Source of the DNA: SAR202 cluster bacterium bin16
GTDB lineage: Bacteria > Chloroflexota > Dehalococcoidia > Lucifugimonadales > Australimonadaceae
Length of the DNA: 64,000 nt
Assembly: GCA_002238425.1 (NCBI GenBank)
Contig: MPMJ01000006.1
Location: 1 to 64,000 of the forward strand
Reading direction: 5' to 3'
Shown here piece by piece: positions 24,181-32,223 of the stretch. Positions within the stretch are counted from its first letter, which is position 1. Each line of letters starts with the position of its first letter. Made by a program: the position numbers and the translations under genes. The notes beneath the pieces are model-generated. The model was not told where the DNA came from, searched no databases, and worked only from the letters and a program-made list of their open reading frames with translations.

Positions 24181-26802
24181 CTACCCCAGCCCGATGCTCT
24201 CGTCGACGACTTCGAGGCGGGCCTTGACGGCGCTGAGGAAGGCGGCGGCCTCCGCGCCGTCGCCGACGCGGGGGGCGAAGGGGGGGCAGAGGGTCATCAT
24301 GGGGCGGACCGGGAAGGCGGCGGCCTCCGCGCCGTCGCAGACGCGGTGGTCGAAGGTGAGACAGAGGTTCATCATGGAGCGCACGGCGATGGCGTCGCCC
24401 TCGACGACGACGGGGCGCTTCACGATTGCTTCCGTCGTCATGATGGCGGCCTGCGGGTGGTTGATGATGGGCACGGAGACGACGGAGCCGAGCGCGCCGG
24501 TGTTGTTGAGCGTGAACGTCCCGCCCTGCACGTCCTCGATGGCGAGTGTCCCCGCGCGCGCGCCGTCGGACAGGCGGCGCAGCTCGGCGGCGATGCCTGC
24601 GATGCTGAGCGTGTCGGCGTCGCGCAGCACCGGGACCATGAGCCCGGCCTCGGTCGAGACGGCGACGGCGAGGTTGACGCGGTTGTTGAGGGTGATGTGG
24701 CCGTCGTCCCAGCGCGCGTTGAGGCGCGGGTGCTCGCGCAGGACAGCGGCCAACGCGCTCGCCGCGAACGGCAGGTAGGTGAGCGGCGTGCCGTGCCTCT
24801 CTTCGAATGCCGCCTTGAGCGCGTCCCGCGTTCGCACGAGGCGGGTGACGTCCACCTCAACCATCGACCACGCGGCGGGAATCTCGCGGGAGGAGCGGGC
24901 CATGTGCTCGGCTATGATGCGGCGGACGGGCGTCAGGGGCATCACGGAGGTGTCTTCGGCTGCTGCGGCCGGCTCTGCCGGGGCGGCCTCTTCTACTGCT
25001 TCCTCTTCCTCCACATCCTCGGGAGCTTCTTCCTCTACCTCATCGACTTCTTCTGTAGCCGGTTCCTCCTCTACTTCCTCTGGAGCAGCTTCATCCGCGA
25101 CCGGCTCTGCCTCCGTGGCTTGCGCTGGCTCCGCGGCTTCCTCGTGCGCTGCCCACGCACTCCCAACAAGCTGCGAGGTTCCTGCCTCCGCAGGAACGAC
25201 GGGGGGAGGAGCGGGAGTGACGGGGATGGGGGGCTCGTCCTCGGCAATGTCTTGCGCGGCCTGCTCCGCCTCTGCGGCTTCCGCCTCTTGCTCGACGACA
25301 TCTTGCGCGACTTGTACTGCCTCCGCGGCCTGCGCAGATTCCTCGGTTTCCTCGTGCGCTGCCCGCACACCCTGGATTCCCGCCTGTGCGGGAATGACGG
25401 GAATCGGGGGCTCGGCGTCGACTATCGCCAGCGCCGCGTCTTCCGCCTCTTGCTCGGCGAAATCTTCCGTGAGCGGCTCTGCCTCCGCGGCCTGCGCAGG
25501 TTCCTCGGTTTCCTCGTGCGCTGCCCACGCATCCCCAACAGGCTGCGAGGTTCCTGCCTCCGCAGGAACGACGGGGGGAGGTGCGGGAGTGACGGGACTC
25601 GGGAGCTCTTCTCCGATTTCAGTCGGCACCGCGTCTTCCGCCTCTTGCTCGGCGACATCTTCCGTGAGCGGCTCTGCCTCCGCGGCCTGCGCAGGCTCCT
25701 CAGTTTCCTCGTGCGCTGCCCGCGCACCCTGGATTCCCGCCTGTGCGGGAATGACGGGGCTTGGGGGCTCGGCGTCGGCTACAGGCTGTGCCGCGTCTTC
25801 TTCCGCGACCGGCTCTGCCTCCGCGGCCTGCGCAGGCTCCTCGGTTTCCTCGTGCGCTGCCCACGCACTCCCAACAGGCCGCGAGGTTCCTGCCTCCGCA
25901 GGAACGACAGGGGGAGGTGCGGGAATGACCGGGCTTGCCGCCTCAGCCTCATCTTCCGGAGCGGCCTCCTCTGCCGCCTCCTCCGGTGCAACCGCTTGCA
26001 CTTCTCCTGCAGCGGGTTCCTCTTCTGCGCTCGCTTCCTCCGTTTGGGAAGTCATACGGCTGACGGCTTCGAGCAGGTCCTTGCTCGTGATGCGGCCTCC
26101 GGTGCCGGTGCCCTCAATCGTCGAGAGGTCGATGCCATACTGCGCCGACAGCCTCGCGACGAGCGGCGAGATGACGTAACTGCGGTCCGGCTCCGCGACG
26201 CTCGGCGCTGCGGGCTCGTGCGCGCTTTCGATGTGCACGTGCGCGTCCTGCAGGGCGTCCGGGCGTCCCTCCCCGTGCTCCCCTGAGCCTGTCGGGCCGA
26301 CGCTGCGGACGCTGTCCATGAACTCAAAGGCGGGTTGCGCGGCTTCTTCGTCGCCCCCACCCCCAGGGAGAGGGGGTTCTTGTTCGCTGTTCGCGGCCGG
26401 CATCGCCCACGCGCCGCCAACACGTCCGGCGTCGCCGGTTGGTTCATCTTCGGCAGGTGCTTCTTCCTCGAAGGAGATGGGGTCAGCGGATGCGGCTGGG
26501 TCGGGCTGGTGAGGGCGCGCTGAAGCGCGTCCTGCCTCCGGAGGAACGACGGAGGGATCCTCCCCATCCACCTCCATCTCGCAGATGGGCTGGCCCATGG
26601 GGACGGTCTCGCCCTCTTCGGCGAGGGCACGGACGAACACGCCCGTGAACGGCGACGGGGCCTCCATGCTCACCTTGTCGGTGACGACTTCGACGAGGGG
26701 GTCGTATCGCTCGACGTGCTGGCCCGGCTCCACGAGCCACTTGCCGATGACACCCTCGGTCACCGATTCACCCACCTGCGGCAGTTCGATAATCTTGATC
26801 AT
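24181..26802 (-). CDS. 2-oxoacid dehydrogenase E2 (dihydrolipoamide acyltransferase) with a repeat-swollen linker
   Basis: Domains: one lipoyl domain (residues about 1-80, lipoylated Lys in VVTDKVSMEAP), a peripheral-subunit-binding domain (SYVISPLVARLSAQYGIDLS...RITSKDLLEAV), a very long acidic/Ala-Pro linker of roughly 350 residues, then the catalytic acyltransferase (MPLTPVRRIIAEHMARSS to FDHRVCDGAEAAAF). E2 proteins usually have 400-550 residues; this has about 873. The excess is in the linker, where VIPAQAGIQ and VVPAEAGTS recur, the translations of two intergenic palindromes. The catalytic DHRxxDG region is followed by a degenerate 75-bp copy. ATG 26802 is preferred; 26811 is possible. 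Downstream of E1a and E1b. Confidence 0.9.
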   Translation of the reverse strand: MIKIIELPQVGESVTEGVIGKWLVEPGQHVERYDPLVEVVTDKVSMEAPSPFTGVFVRALAEEGETVPMGQPICEMEVDGEDPSVVPPEAGRASARPHQPDPAASADPISFEEEAPAEDEPTGDAGRVGGAWAMPAANSEQEPPLPGGGGDEEAAQPAFEFMDSVRSVGPTGSGEHGEGRPDALQDAHVHIESAHEPAAPSVAEPDRSYVISPLVARLSAQYGIDLSTIEGTGTGGRITSKDLLEAVSRMTSQTEEASAEEEPAAGEVQAVAPEEAAEEAAPEDEAEAASPVIPAPPPVVPAEAGTSRPVGSAWAAHEETEEPAQAAEAEPVAEEDAAQPVADAEPPSPVIPAQAGIQGARAAHEETEEPAQAAEAEPLTEDVAEQEAEDAVPTEIGEELPSPVTPAPPPVVPAEAGTSQPVGDAWAAHEETEEPAQAAEAEPLTEDFAEQEAEDAALAIVDAEPPIPVIPAQAGIQGVRAAHEETEESAQAAEAVQVAQDVVEQEAEAAEAEQAAQDIAEDEPPIPVTPAPPPVVPAEAGTSQLVGSAWAAHEEAAEPAQATEAEPVADEAAPEEVEEEPATEEVDEVEEEAPEDVEEEEAVEEAAPAEPAAAAEDTSVMPLTPVRRIIAEHMARSSREIPAAWSMVEVDVTRLVRTRDALKAAFEERHGTPLTYLPFAASALAAVLREHPRLNARWDDGHITLNNRVNLAVAVSTEAGLMVPVLRDADTLSIAGIAAELRRLSDGARAGTLAIEDVQGGTFTLNNTGALGSVVSVPIINHPQAAIMTTEAIVKRPVVVEGDAIAVRSMMNLCLTFDHRVCDGAEAAAFPVRPMMTLCPPFAPRVGDGAEAAAFLSAVKARLEVVDESIGLG
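24238..24387. repeat. 75-bp tandem duplication in the E2 catalytic C-terminus
   Basis: Copies 24313-24387 and 24238-24312. The copy nearer the C-terminus differs mainly by changes to C (coding strand), turning DHRVCDG into APRVGDG. Confidence 0.8.
25170..25915. repeat. In-frame dispersed palindromes inside the E2 linker
   Basis: GTTCCTGCCTCCGCAGGAAC occurs at about 25180, 25550 and 25890; GGATTCCCGCCTGTGCGGGA occurs at about 25375 and 25732. They alternate within larger units that also contain CTCCGCGGCCTGCGCAG and TTTCCTCGTGCGCTGCCC. Confidence 0.88.
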
Positions 26803-27047
26803 GTTCAGCATTCCCTCTGCGCTACCGGTTCAGCCTCACTGCGCAACTTGCCCCGACGGTTCACCCCCATCCCAGCCTTCCCCCATCGAGGGAGAAGGGA
26901 CAAACACCCTCGCTCCAAGACTGCGAGGTTGCGCGCTAAAGCGCGGGAACGACGGGGCCGTGCCCATGCTCCTCACCTCGCCGACTCACCCCTATCCTGA
27001 CCTTCCCCAACAAGGGGAAGGGACAAACACTCCCGCTCCTGGGATGC
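26803..27047. repeat. Repeats between E1b and E2
   Basis: Contains two CCTTCCCC...AAGGGGAAGGGA elements (about 26875 and 27000) and GAGGTTGCGCGCTAAAGCGC (about 26928). No gene is supported. Confidence 0.6.
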
Positions 27048-28031
27048 TCAGTACGCCACCAGTTCTCTGAGTTTGGCCGCTATCTTCTCCGCTGTCGGCA
27101 TGTAGGCCGCCTCCAGCGTGGGGGCGAAGGGCATCGCCGGAATCTCGGGGCCCGCGCACCGCATCACCGGGGCGTCCAGGTACTCGAACGCGTGCTCGGC
27201 GATGAGCGCGCTCACCTCCGAGCCGACGGACACTGCGGCGTTGTCCTCGTGCACCACGAGCACCTTGCTCGTCTTGCGCACCGACTCCAGCACCGTTTCC
27301 GTATCGAGCGGCCGGAGCGTGCGCAGGTCGACGACCTCGACGCTCACGCCCTCGTTCTCCAGTTCGGCAGCCGCCTGCATCGAATAGTGGAGCGTGAGGC
27401 CGTACGTGATGACCGACACGTCGGTCCCCTCCCGCTTCACCTCCGCCAAGCCGATGGGCACGACGTAGTCCTCGTCCGGCGTCTCGCCGCGCACCGAGCG
27501 GTACGTGCGCTTGTGCTCCAGCACGATGACGGGGTCGTCGTCGCGGATGGCCGCTTTCAGCAGGCCCTTCGCGTCGTACGGGGTCGCCGGGGCAACGACC
27601 TTCAGGCCGGGCGTGTGGGCGAAGTACGACTCGACGCTCTGGGAGTGGTAGAGCCCGCCGCGCACGTGTCCGCCGTACGGGGAGCGCAGCACCATCGGCA
27701 CGTTCAGCTTCCCGTTGGAGCCGTAGCGAATGCGGGCAGCCTCGCCGATCATCTGGTTCACGGTCGGCCAGATGAAGTCCGCGAACTGCACCTCGGCGAT
27801 GGGGCGCAGGCCGGAGAGCGCCGCGCCGACCGCGATGCCGGCTATCGAGGCCTCGGCAAGCGGCGTGTCGATGACGCGCTGCTCCCCGAACTCGTCGAGG
27901 AAGTCCTTCGTGGCGAGGAAGACGCCGCCACGGCGTCCCACGTCCTCGCCCATCACGAACACAGACGAGTCGCGCGCCATCTCCTCGCGCATCGCTTCGC
28001 GTATGGCTTCTATGACGGTGACTACTGCCAT
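27048..28031 (-). CDS. 2-oxoacid dehydrogenase E1 beta subunit
   Basis: A 327-residue beta subunit of a pyruvate/branched-chain 2-oxoacid dehydrogenase: MAVVTVIEAIREAMREEMAR, FVMGEDVGRRGGVF, DTPLAEASIAGIAVGAALSG, RSPYGGHVRGGLYHSQ and VEVVDLRTLRPLD are all characteristic. With the alpha subunit at 28303 it binds thiamine diphosphate and decarboxylates the 2-oxoacid, passing the acyl group to the E2 lipoyl arm. Gene order E1a-E1b-E2 on the minus strand is standard, but the three are spaced by about 250-bp repeat blocks. No E3 is visible here. Confidence 0.93.
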   Translation of the reverse strand: MAVVTVIEAIREAMREEMARDSSVFVMGEDVGRRGGVFLATKDFLDEFGEQRVIDTPLAEASIAGIAVGAALSGLRPIAEVQFADFIWPTVNQMIGEAARIRYGSNGKLNVPMVLRSPYGGHVRGGLYHSQSVESYFAHTPGLKVVAPATPYDAKGLLKAAIRDDDPVIVLEHKRTYRSVRGETPDEDYVVPIGLAEVKREGTDVSVITYGLTLHYSMQAAAELENEGVSVEVVDLRTLRPLDTETVLESVRKTSKVLVVHEDNAAVSVGSEVSALIAEHAFEYLDAPVMRCAGPEIPAMPFAPTLEAAYMPTAEKIAAKLRELVAY

Positions 28032-28302
28032 CGTTACTCTCTCACGCTAGTCCTTCGCCCCTTACCCCAGCCCTCTCCTTCAAAGACCCTTGCGTCACCC
28101 CTATCACACCACTCTTCCCCCGCGGGTTCACCCTCACCGCGCGCTAAAGCGCGTTGCCCTCTCCCCTCAAGGGAGGGGCCGAACACCCCTCGCGTGCCCT
28201 GCCAGGCACTCTGGGTTCCCGCTTTCGCGGGAATGATGAATGGGAGTGGGCATGATGAATGGGAGTGGGCATGACGGGTGCTGACGGTGATTACGGCCAT
28301 CG
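28032..28302. repeat. Repeats between E1a and E1b, with a 19-bp tandem pair
   Basis: GATGAATGGGAGTGGGCAT occurs twice in a row at about 28234-28271, immediately after a GTTCCCGCTTTCGCGGGAAT element. Two CCCTCTCC-type elements lie at about 28070 and 28160. No gene is supported. Confidence 0.65.
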
Positions 28303-29325
28303 CTACGTCTCGCTCGTGACGTGGCGGAACACGTCCTCGTCGCTGGGGAAGGGGGCGGCTTCTGCGGAGTCGGTCGCCACGTTGATCTCGTCGCGCGCGC
28401 GCTTCTTCATCGCGGCGTCGCGCTCCTCGGAGAGCAGTCCTGTGCCGGAGAGCAGCGCGTGCAGTTTCTCCAGCGGATCGCGCTTCCGGGCCTGCTCGAT
28501 CTCCGCGGGGTCGCGGTAGACAGTGTCGTCGTCGTCGCTGGTGTGCGGGAGGTAACGCTCGACGTCGAACTCAACGATGCTCGGCCCGCCGCCGATCGCG
28601 GCGAGCTGCACCGCGATCGACGCCGCCTGGTACGAGGCGCGGACGTCGGTGCCGTCGACGGTCGTGCCCGGCATCGCGTAGCCTTCGGCGCGCAGTGCGT
28701 ACCGCTCGATGGCCATCTGGCGCGACATGGGAACGGAGATAGCGTACTTGTTGTTCTCCACGAAGAAGACGATGGGCAGCTTGTGGATGGAGGCGAAGTT
28801 CATCGCCTCGTGCACCTCGCCCTGGCTCGTGGTGCCGTCGCCGAAGAAGCAGGCGACGACCGTGTCCTCGCCGCGCATCTTCGCCCCCAGCGCCCAGCCG
28901 ACAGCCTGCGGGACGTGCGTGCCGATGACGTTGGAGTGGTTGATGAACTTGAGCTCAGGAGCGGCCCCGTGCTGGGGGAACTGGCGCGCGCCTGAGAGCG
29001 GTTCGCCATCCCTTGCGAGGAAGCCCCGCAGCGAGTCCTCCGCCGTGAGGCCGAGAGCTGTCGTTACTGCAAGATCGCGGTAGTAGGTGAAGCAGAAGAA
29101 GTCCGGCGCGTTCTTCCGGAGAGCCCAGACGGAAGCGAGCTGCGCGGCCTCGTGGCCCTGGCTCGACGCGACGATGGCCGCCTTGCCCTGCCGGTTCATC
29201 GCCCACACCCGTTCGTCCAACGTACGAACGAGGAGCATGGTGGCGTAGATGTCCAGCAGGTCCTCTGTGGTCAGCGCATCTGCCGGCGCATCCGGGAGGT
29301 CGGTCTGCAGTTCCGCATCTGCCAT
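28303..29325 (-). CDS. 2-oxoacid dehydrogenase E1 alpha subunit
   Basis: A 340-residue alpha subunit. The thiamine-diphosphate motif is GDGTTSQGEVHEAMNFASIH followed by FFVENN. Also typical are QGKAAIVASSQGHEAAQ and RYLPHTSDDDDTVYR; the HTSDDD phosphorylation-loop-like sequence points to the branched-chain or pyruvate type. I chose ATG 29325 (MADAELQTDLPDAP); the ORF-track start at 29397 has no leader character. First gene of the E1a-E1b-E2 group, divergent from a HicAB locus. Confidence 0.92.
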   Translation of the reverse strand: MADAELQTDLPDAPADALTTEDLLDIYATMLLVRTLDERVWAMNRQGKAAIVASSQGHEAAQLASVWALRKNAPDFFCFTYYRDLAVTTALGLTAEDSLRGFLARDGEPLSGARQFPQHGAAPELKFINHSNVIGTHVPQAVGWALGAKMRGEDTVVACFFGDGTTSQGEVHEAMNFASIHKLPIVFFVENNKYAISVPMSRQMAIERYALRAEGYAMPGTTVDGTDVRASYQAASIAVQLAAIGGGPSIVEFDVERYLPHTSDDDDTVYRDPAEIEQARKRDPLEKLHALLSGTGLLSEERDAAMKKRARDEINVATDSAEAAPFPSDEDVFRHVTSET

Positions 29326-29424
29326 CGTACGTCGATTATCCCACACCCGCCGCTCCACGCCACGCGGGATACGGGACGTTTTCGGCGCATTCCGCACCCC
29401 TGCCCGCCCAGCCCGGGTTGCGTA

Positions 29425-29444
29425 ATCGCACTTAAAGGTGCGAT
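29425..29444. promoter_or_regulatory. Palindromic operator candidate upstream of hicA
   Basis: ATCGCAC-TTAAAG-GTGCGAT, seven-base arms, ends ten bases before the hicA start. HicB proteins with helix-turn-helix domains autoregulate through such sites. Confidence 0.5.
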
Positions 29445-29453
29445 GCTCTTGCC

Positions 29454-29659
29454 GTGAACAACAGGGAGTTCGTCAGGCGCGCGAGGGCCTACGCCAGGAA
29501 GACAGGACAGGAGTTCGTATTCAACCCGCGACTCGGCAAGGGCAGCCACGCACAGGTGCGGGTCGCACGTACAGGACGACCGTTCCACACGGCGAGATCC
29601 CCACGGGCACCCTGGCTGCGATGCTGAAGGACCTGCAGATAGACAGAGGGGAGTTCTAG
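29454..29659 (+). pseudogene. HicA toxin gene with a frameshift
   Basis: The GTG at 29454 opens a HicA-like frame (NNREFVRRARAYARKTGQEF ... GKGSHAQVRV). After about 29565 the HicA consensus continues in another frame (RTYRTTVPHGEIPTGTLAAMLKDLQ), including the GKGSH and VPHGEIPTGTL elements of the dsRBD-like fold. A single-base deletion would explain it. The hicB partner is intact just downstream. It is either a neutralised toxin or a base-call error. Confidence 0.72.
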
Positions 29660-29662
29660 GCG

Positions 29663-30112
29663 ATGCGCTACGAGTACCCTTGCAAGATCGTCCGGGATGA
29701 GGAAGAAGCACGGTCATCCGGAAGAGAGGCGTATAACGTGACCTTTCCGGACGTGTACGGGGCCAACACCAGCGGGTGGTCATGGGACGAGGCGCTGTCG
29801 ATGGCCGAGGACTGCCTGGTAGCTGCCTTGGCAGCGCACGTCGAGTATCACGAGGACATTCCGGCTCCAAGCCCCCTGCGGGAAGGAGAGGTGGGAATCT
29901 CCGTGACGCCCGTCGTTGCGGCGAAGCTGGCGCTCTATACGGCAATGCGGGAGCAGCACATCACGAACGTTGCACTCGGAGAACGCCTTAGCCTCAGCGA
30001 GTCCGCGGTGCGGAAGCTCGTGGACCCCGACCACCGCTCTCACATCAGTTCGGTGATGAAGGCGCTCCGGGCCGTCGGGCGCAACCTCGTGGTTGAGGAC
30101 AGGGCTGCCTGA
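29663..30112 (+). CDS. HicB antitoxin with helix-turn-helix
   Basis: A 149-residue protein: a HicB fold (YNVTFPDVYGANTSGWSWDEALSMAEDCLVAAL) followed by a DNA-binding helix-turn-helix (VALGERLSLSESAVRKLVDPD). It starts three bases after the hicA stop. It should bind HicA and the operator at 29425. Intact although the toxin frame is broken. Confidence 0.85.
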   Translation: MRYEYPCKIVRDEEEARSSGREAYNVTFPDVYGANTSGWSWDEALSMAEDCLVAALAAHVEYHEDIPAPSPLREGEVGISVTPVVAAKLALYTAMREQHITNVALGERLSLSESAVRKLVDPDHRSHISSVMKALRAVGRNLVVEDRAA

Positions 30113-30238
30113 GGCGCCGGCGTCAGCCAGCGTGTGCTGTCCACGAACGTTTCCCGAGAGATGTTTCGGCTGCGCTCAACATGACAACCTCATCCCCTCC
30201 CCTGCCCGTTACAATCATTCCTCAACAGGAGGGTCAGG

Positions 30239-31414
30239 GTGCAGCAGCCGCGTGATGTGCTCGTCCGGTTCCATGAGATCGGGCTGAAGGGGAAGAACCA
30301 GCCGATGTTCGTGCGGCGGCTCGTCGAGAACCTCGAACGGGCGACGGCCGGGCTCGGGGTCGAGCGCGTGTGGGCGACGCGGATGCTGGTGCGGATGCGC
30401 CTGGCGCCGGAGGCGGACTGGGAGGCGGTGCGGGCGCGGACGGCGACGGTGTTCGGCGCGGTGAAATTCAGCATCGCGGCACGCGCAGAGCCTGAGTACG
30501 AGGCGGTTTCGGCCCTGCTCCACGAGACCGCGCAGGCGCAGCATTTCTCGACGTTCCGCATCTCCGCCAACCGGACCGACAAGACGTTCCCCCTTACCTC
30601 CCATGACCTCAACGTGCGGCTCGGCGACGAGGTACGCGAGGCCTCCGGCGCGCGCGTCGACCTCTCGCACCCGGAGGCCGATTTCCGCGTGGTGGTGGGG
30701 CGCGACGACGCGTTCGTCTACGCGGACGACTACCGGGGCGCGGGGGGACTGCCCGTCGGCACCGGAGGGAAGGTCGCGGTGATGATGTCGGGCGGCATCG
30801 ACTCGCCGGTCGCGGCGTGGCGCATGATGCGGCGCGGCTGCAAGGCGGTGCTGGTGCACTTCCACTCCTTCCCGCTCGTGGAGGGGCGTTCGCGGGACAA
30901 GGCGAAGGAGCTCGCGGAGTCGCTCAACGGCTGGCAGTACGACACCCGCCTTCACCTCGTGCCGTTCGCCGACGTGCAACGCCGCGTGATACTGGAGGTG
31001 CCGGGGCCGCTGCGCGTCGTCGCGTACCGGCGCTTCATGGTGCGCATCGCGGAGGCGATCGCCGTGCGGGAGGGGGCGCAAGCACTCGTGACCGGCGAGA
31101 GCCTCGGGCAGGTCGGCTCGCAGACGCTGCGCAACATCGCGACCGTCGACGAGGCGGCGTCGATGCCGATACTGCGCCCGCTCGTCGGCATGGACAAGAG
31201 CGAGATCATCGACCAGGCGGAGGCGATCGGGACGTTCGAGACGTCGATCCAGCCGGACGAGGACTGCTGCACGCTGTTCGTGCCGCGCTCGCCGGCGACC
31301 GCCGTCAAGCCCGAGCAGATCGCGGAGCACGAGGCGCGGCTGGACGTGGCCGCGCTCGTGAGCGAGGCGGCGGGGGCGGCGGAGGTGTTCGAGTACCACG
31401 CGCCGGTGGCGTAG
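30239..31414 (+). CDS. thiI: tRNA 4-thiouridine synthase ThiI
   Basis: ThiI transfers sulfur to U8 of tRNA and may serve thiamine synthesis. The 391-residue protein has an N-terminal ferredoxin-like/THUMP region (FRISANRTDKTFPLTSHDLN) and a PP-loop ATPase with MMSGGIDSPVAAWRMMRRG. The active Cys region EDCCTLFVPR is present; the C-terminal rhodanese domain of the E. coli protein is absent, as in many bacteria. GTG 30239 follows AGGAGGG. No partner genes adjoin it. Confidence 0.93.
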   Translation: MQQPRDVLVRFHEIGLKGKNQPMFVRRLVENLERATAGLGVERVWATRMLVRMRLAPEADWEAVRARTATVFGAVKFSIAARAEPEYEAVSALLHETAQAQHFSTFRISANRTDKTFPLTSHDLNVRLGDEVREASGARVDLSHPEADFRVVVGRDDAFVYADDYRGAGGLPVGTGGKVAVMMSGGIDSPVAAWRMMRRGCKAVLVHFHSFPLVEGRSRDKAKELAESLNGWQYDTRLHLVPFADVQRRVILEVPGPLRVVAYRRFMVRIAEAIAVREGAQALVTGESLGQVGSQTLRNIATVDEAASMPILRPLVGMDKSEIIDQAEAIGTFETSIQPDEDCCTLFVPRSPATAVKPEQIAEHEARLDVAALVSEAAGAAEVFEYHAPVA

Positions 31415-31470
31415 GGCCGACGTGCCCACGAACACCCAGGGCCGAATATAATGGTCAGGGAGACGTCGCC

Positions 31471-31704
31471 ATGCAGAAAACGTTACACGTCAGAGCAAGG
31501 GTCCAGTTGGGCGGCAGGATCGAGATCGTGGACGAGGGACTCTCGGTGGGCGAGGACGTGGACGTGGTCATATCGCCAGCGCCCCCGCCAACGACTCGCT
31601 CGGCCTACCAGATCATCGCGGAAGGACCGGGGAAACGCTCGTTCAAGACTGCGAAGGACGTTGACGACTATATCAAGGAAGAGCGGGCGTCTTGGGACCG
31701 CTGA
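31471..31704 (+). CDS. Antitoxin-like small protein (VapB-type position)
   Basis: A 77-residue protein starting MQKTLHVRARVQLGGRIEIV, with a short beta-rich N-terminus and C-terminal helix (DVDDYIKEERASWD) typical of PIN-toxin antitoxins. It overlaps the PIN gene start by about 13 bases. Family is uncertain; the call rests on size, shape and position. Confidence 0.6.
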   Translation: MQKTLHVRARVQLGGRIEIVDEGLSVGEDVDVVISPAPPPTTRSAYQIIAEGPGKRSFKTAKDVDDYIKEERASWDR

Positions 31705-32148
31705 CGCTTCCGTCACGCGGATCGATCTACCTGGATACCACTGCCATCATCTACAGCGTGGAGCGCAACGAGCCGTATTGCACGCTGCTCGATCCCGTCT
31801 GGCAACAGGCAGAGGCAGGACGGCTCGGGCGTTGTATGCAGCGAACTGGCAGTCTCGGAAACCCTGGTGAGACCCATACGGGAGGGTAATACCGATCTGG
31901 AGTCGGTCTTCCGTTCCCTATTCGCCGCCAGGGAGATGGTGCTGCTCCCGGCCACGCGCCAACTGTGGGAGGACGCCGCTCGCCTCCGTGCAGAGACGGG
32001 GCTGAAAACACCCGACTCTCTCCACGCCGCAACAGATCTCAGGGCGGAATGCTCGCTCTTCATCACCAATGACACCGGTTTCCGCCGCGTCCAGGGGTTG
32101 CCTCTCATCGTCCTGGAGGACCTCCTCACAGAGGATGCCCCTGTATAG
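31692..32148 (+). pseudogene. PIN-domain (VapC-like) toxin gene with a frameshift
   Basis: The first part (TTG 31692) reads SIYLDTTAIIYSVERNEPY, the PIN opening with its first Asp. At about 31830 the consensus moves to another frame (VVCSELAVSETLVRPIREG), continuing through TPDSLHAATDLRAECSLFITNDTGFRR, the usual PIN acidic cluster. One extra base in CTCGGGCGTTG would explain it. The adjoining antitoxin is intact. Confidence 0.72.
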
Positions 32149-32223
32149 TTCCGCGCCCGTTTGACGCGCCATGCGGCCGGTGATAACAAGCGGGGAAGTC
32201 TCAAAAACCAGGGAGGAACCCCC

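Noticed and set aside
24088-26286. 732-residue plus-strand ORF rich in Cys/Leu/Arg repeats
   Set aside because: It is the antisense of the E2 linker and catalytic domain; its repeats mirror the linker units.
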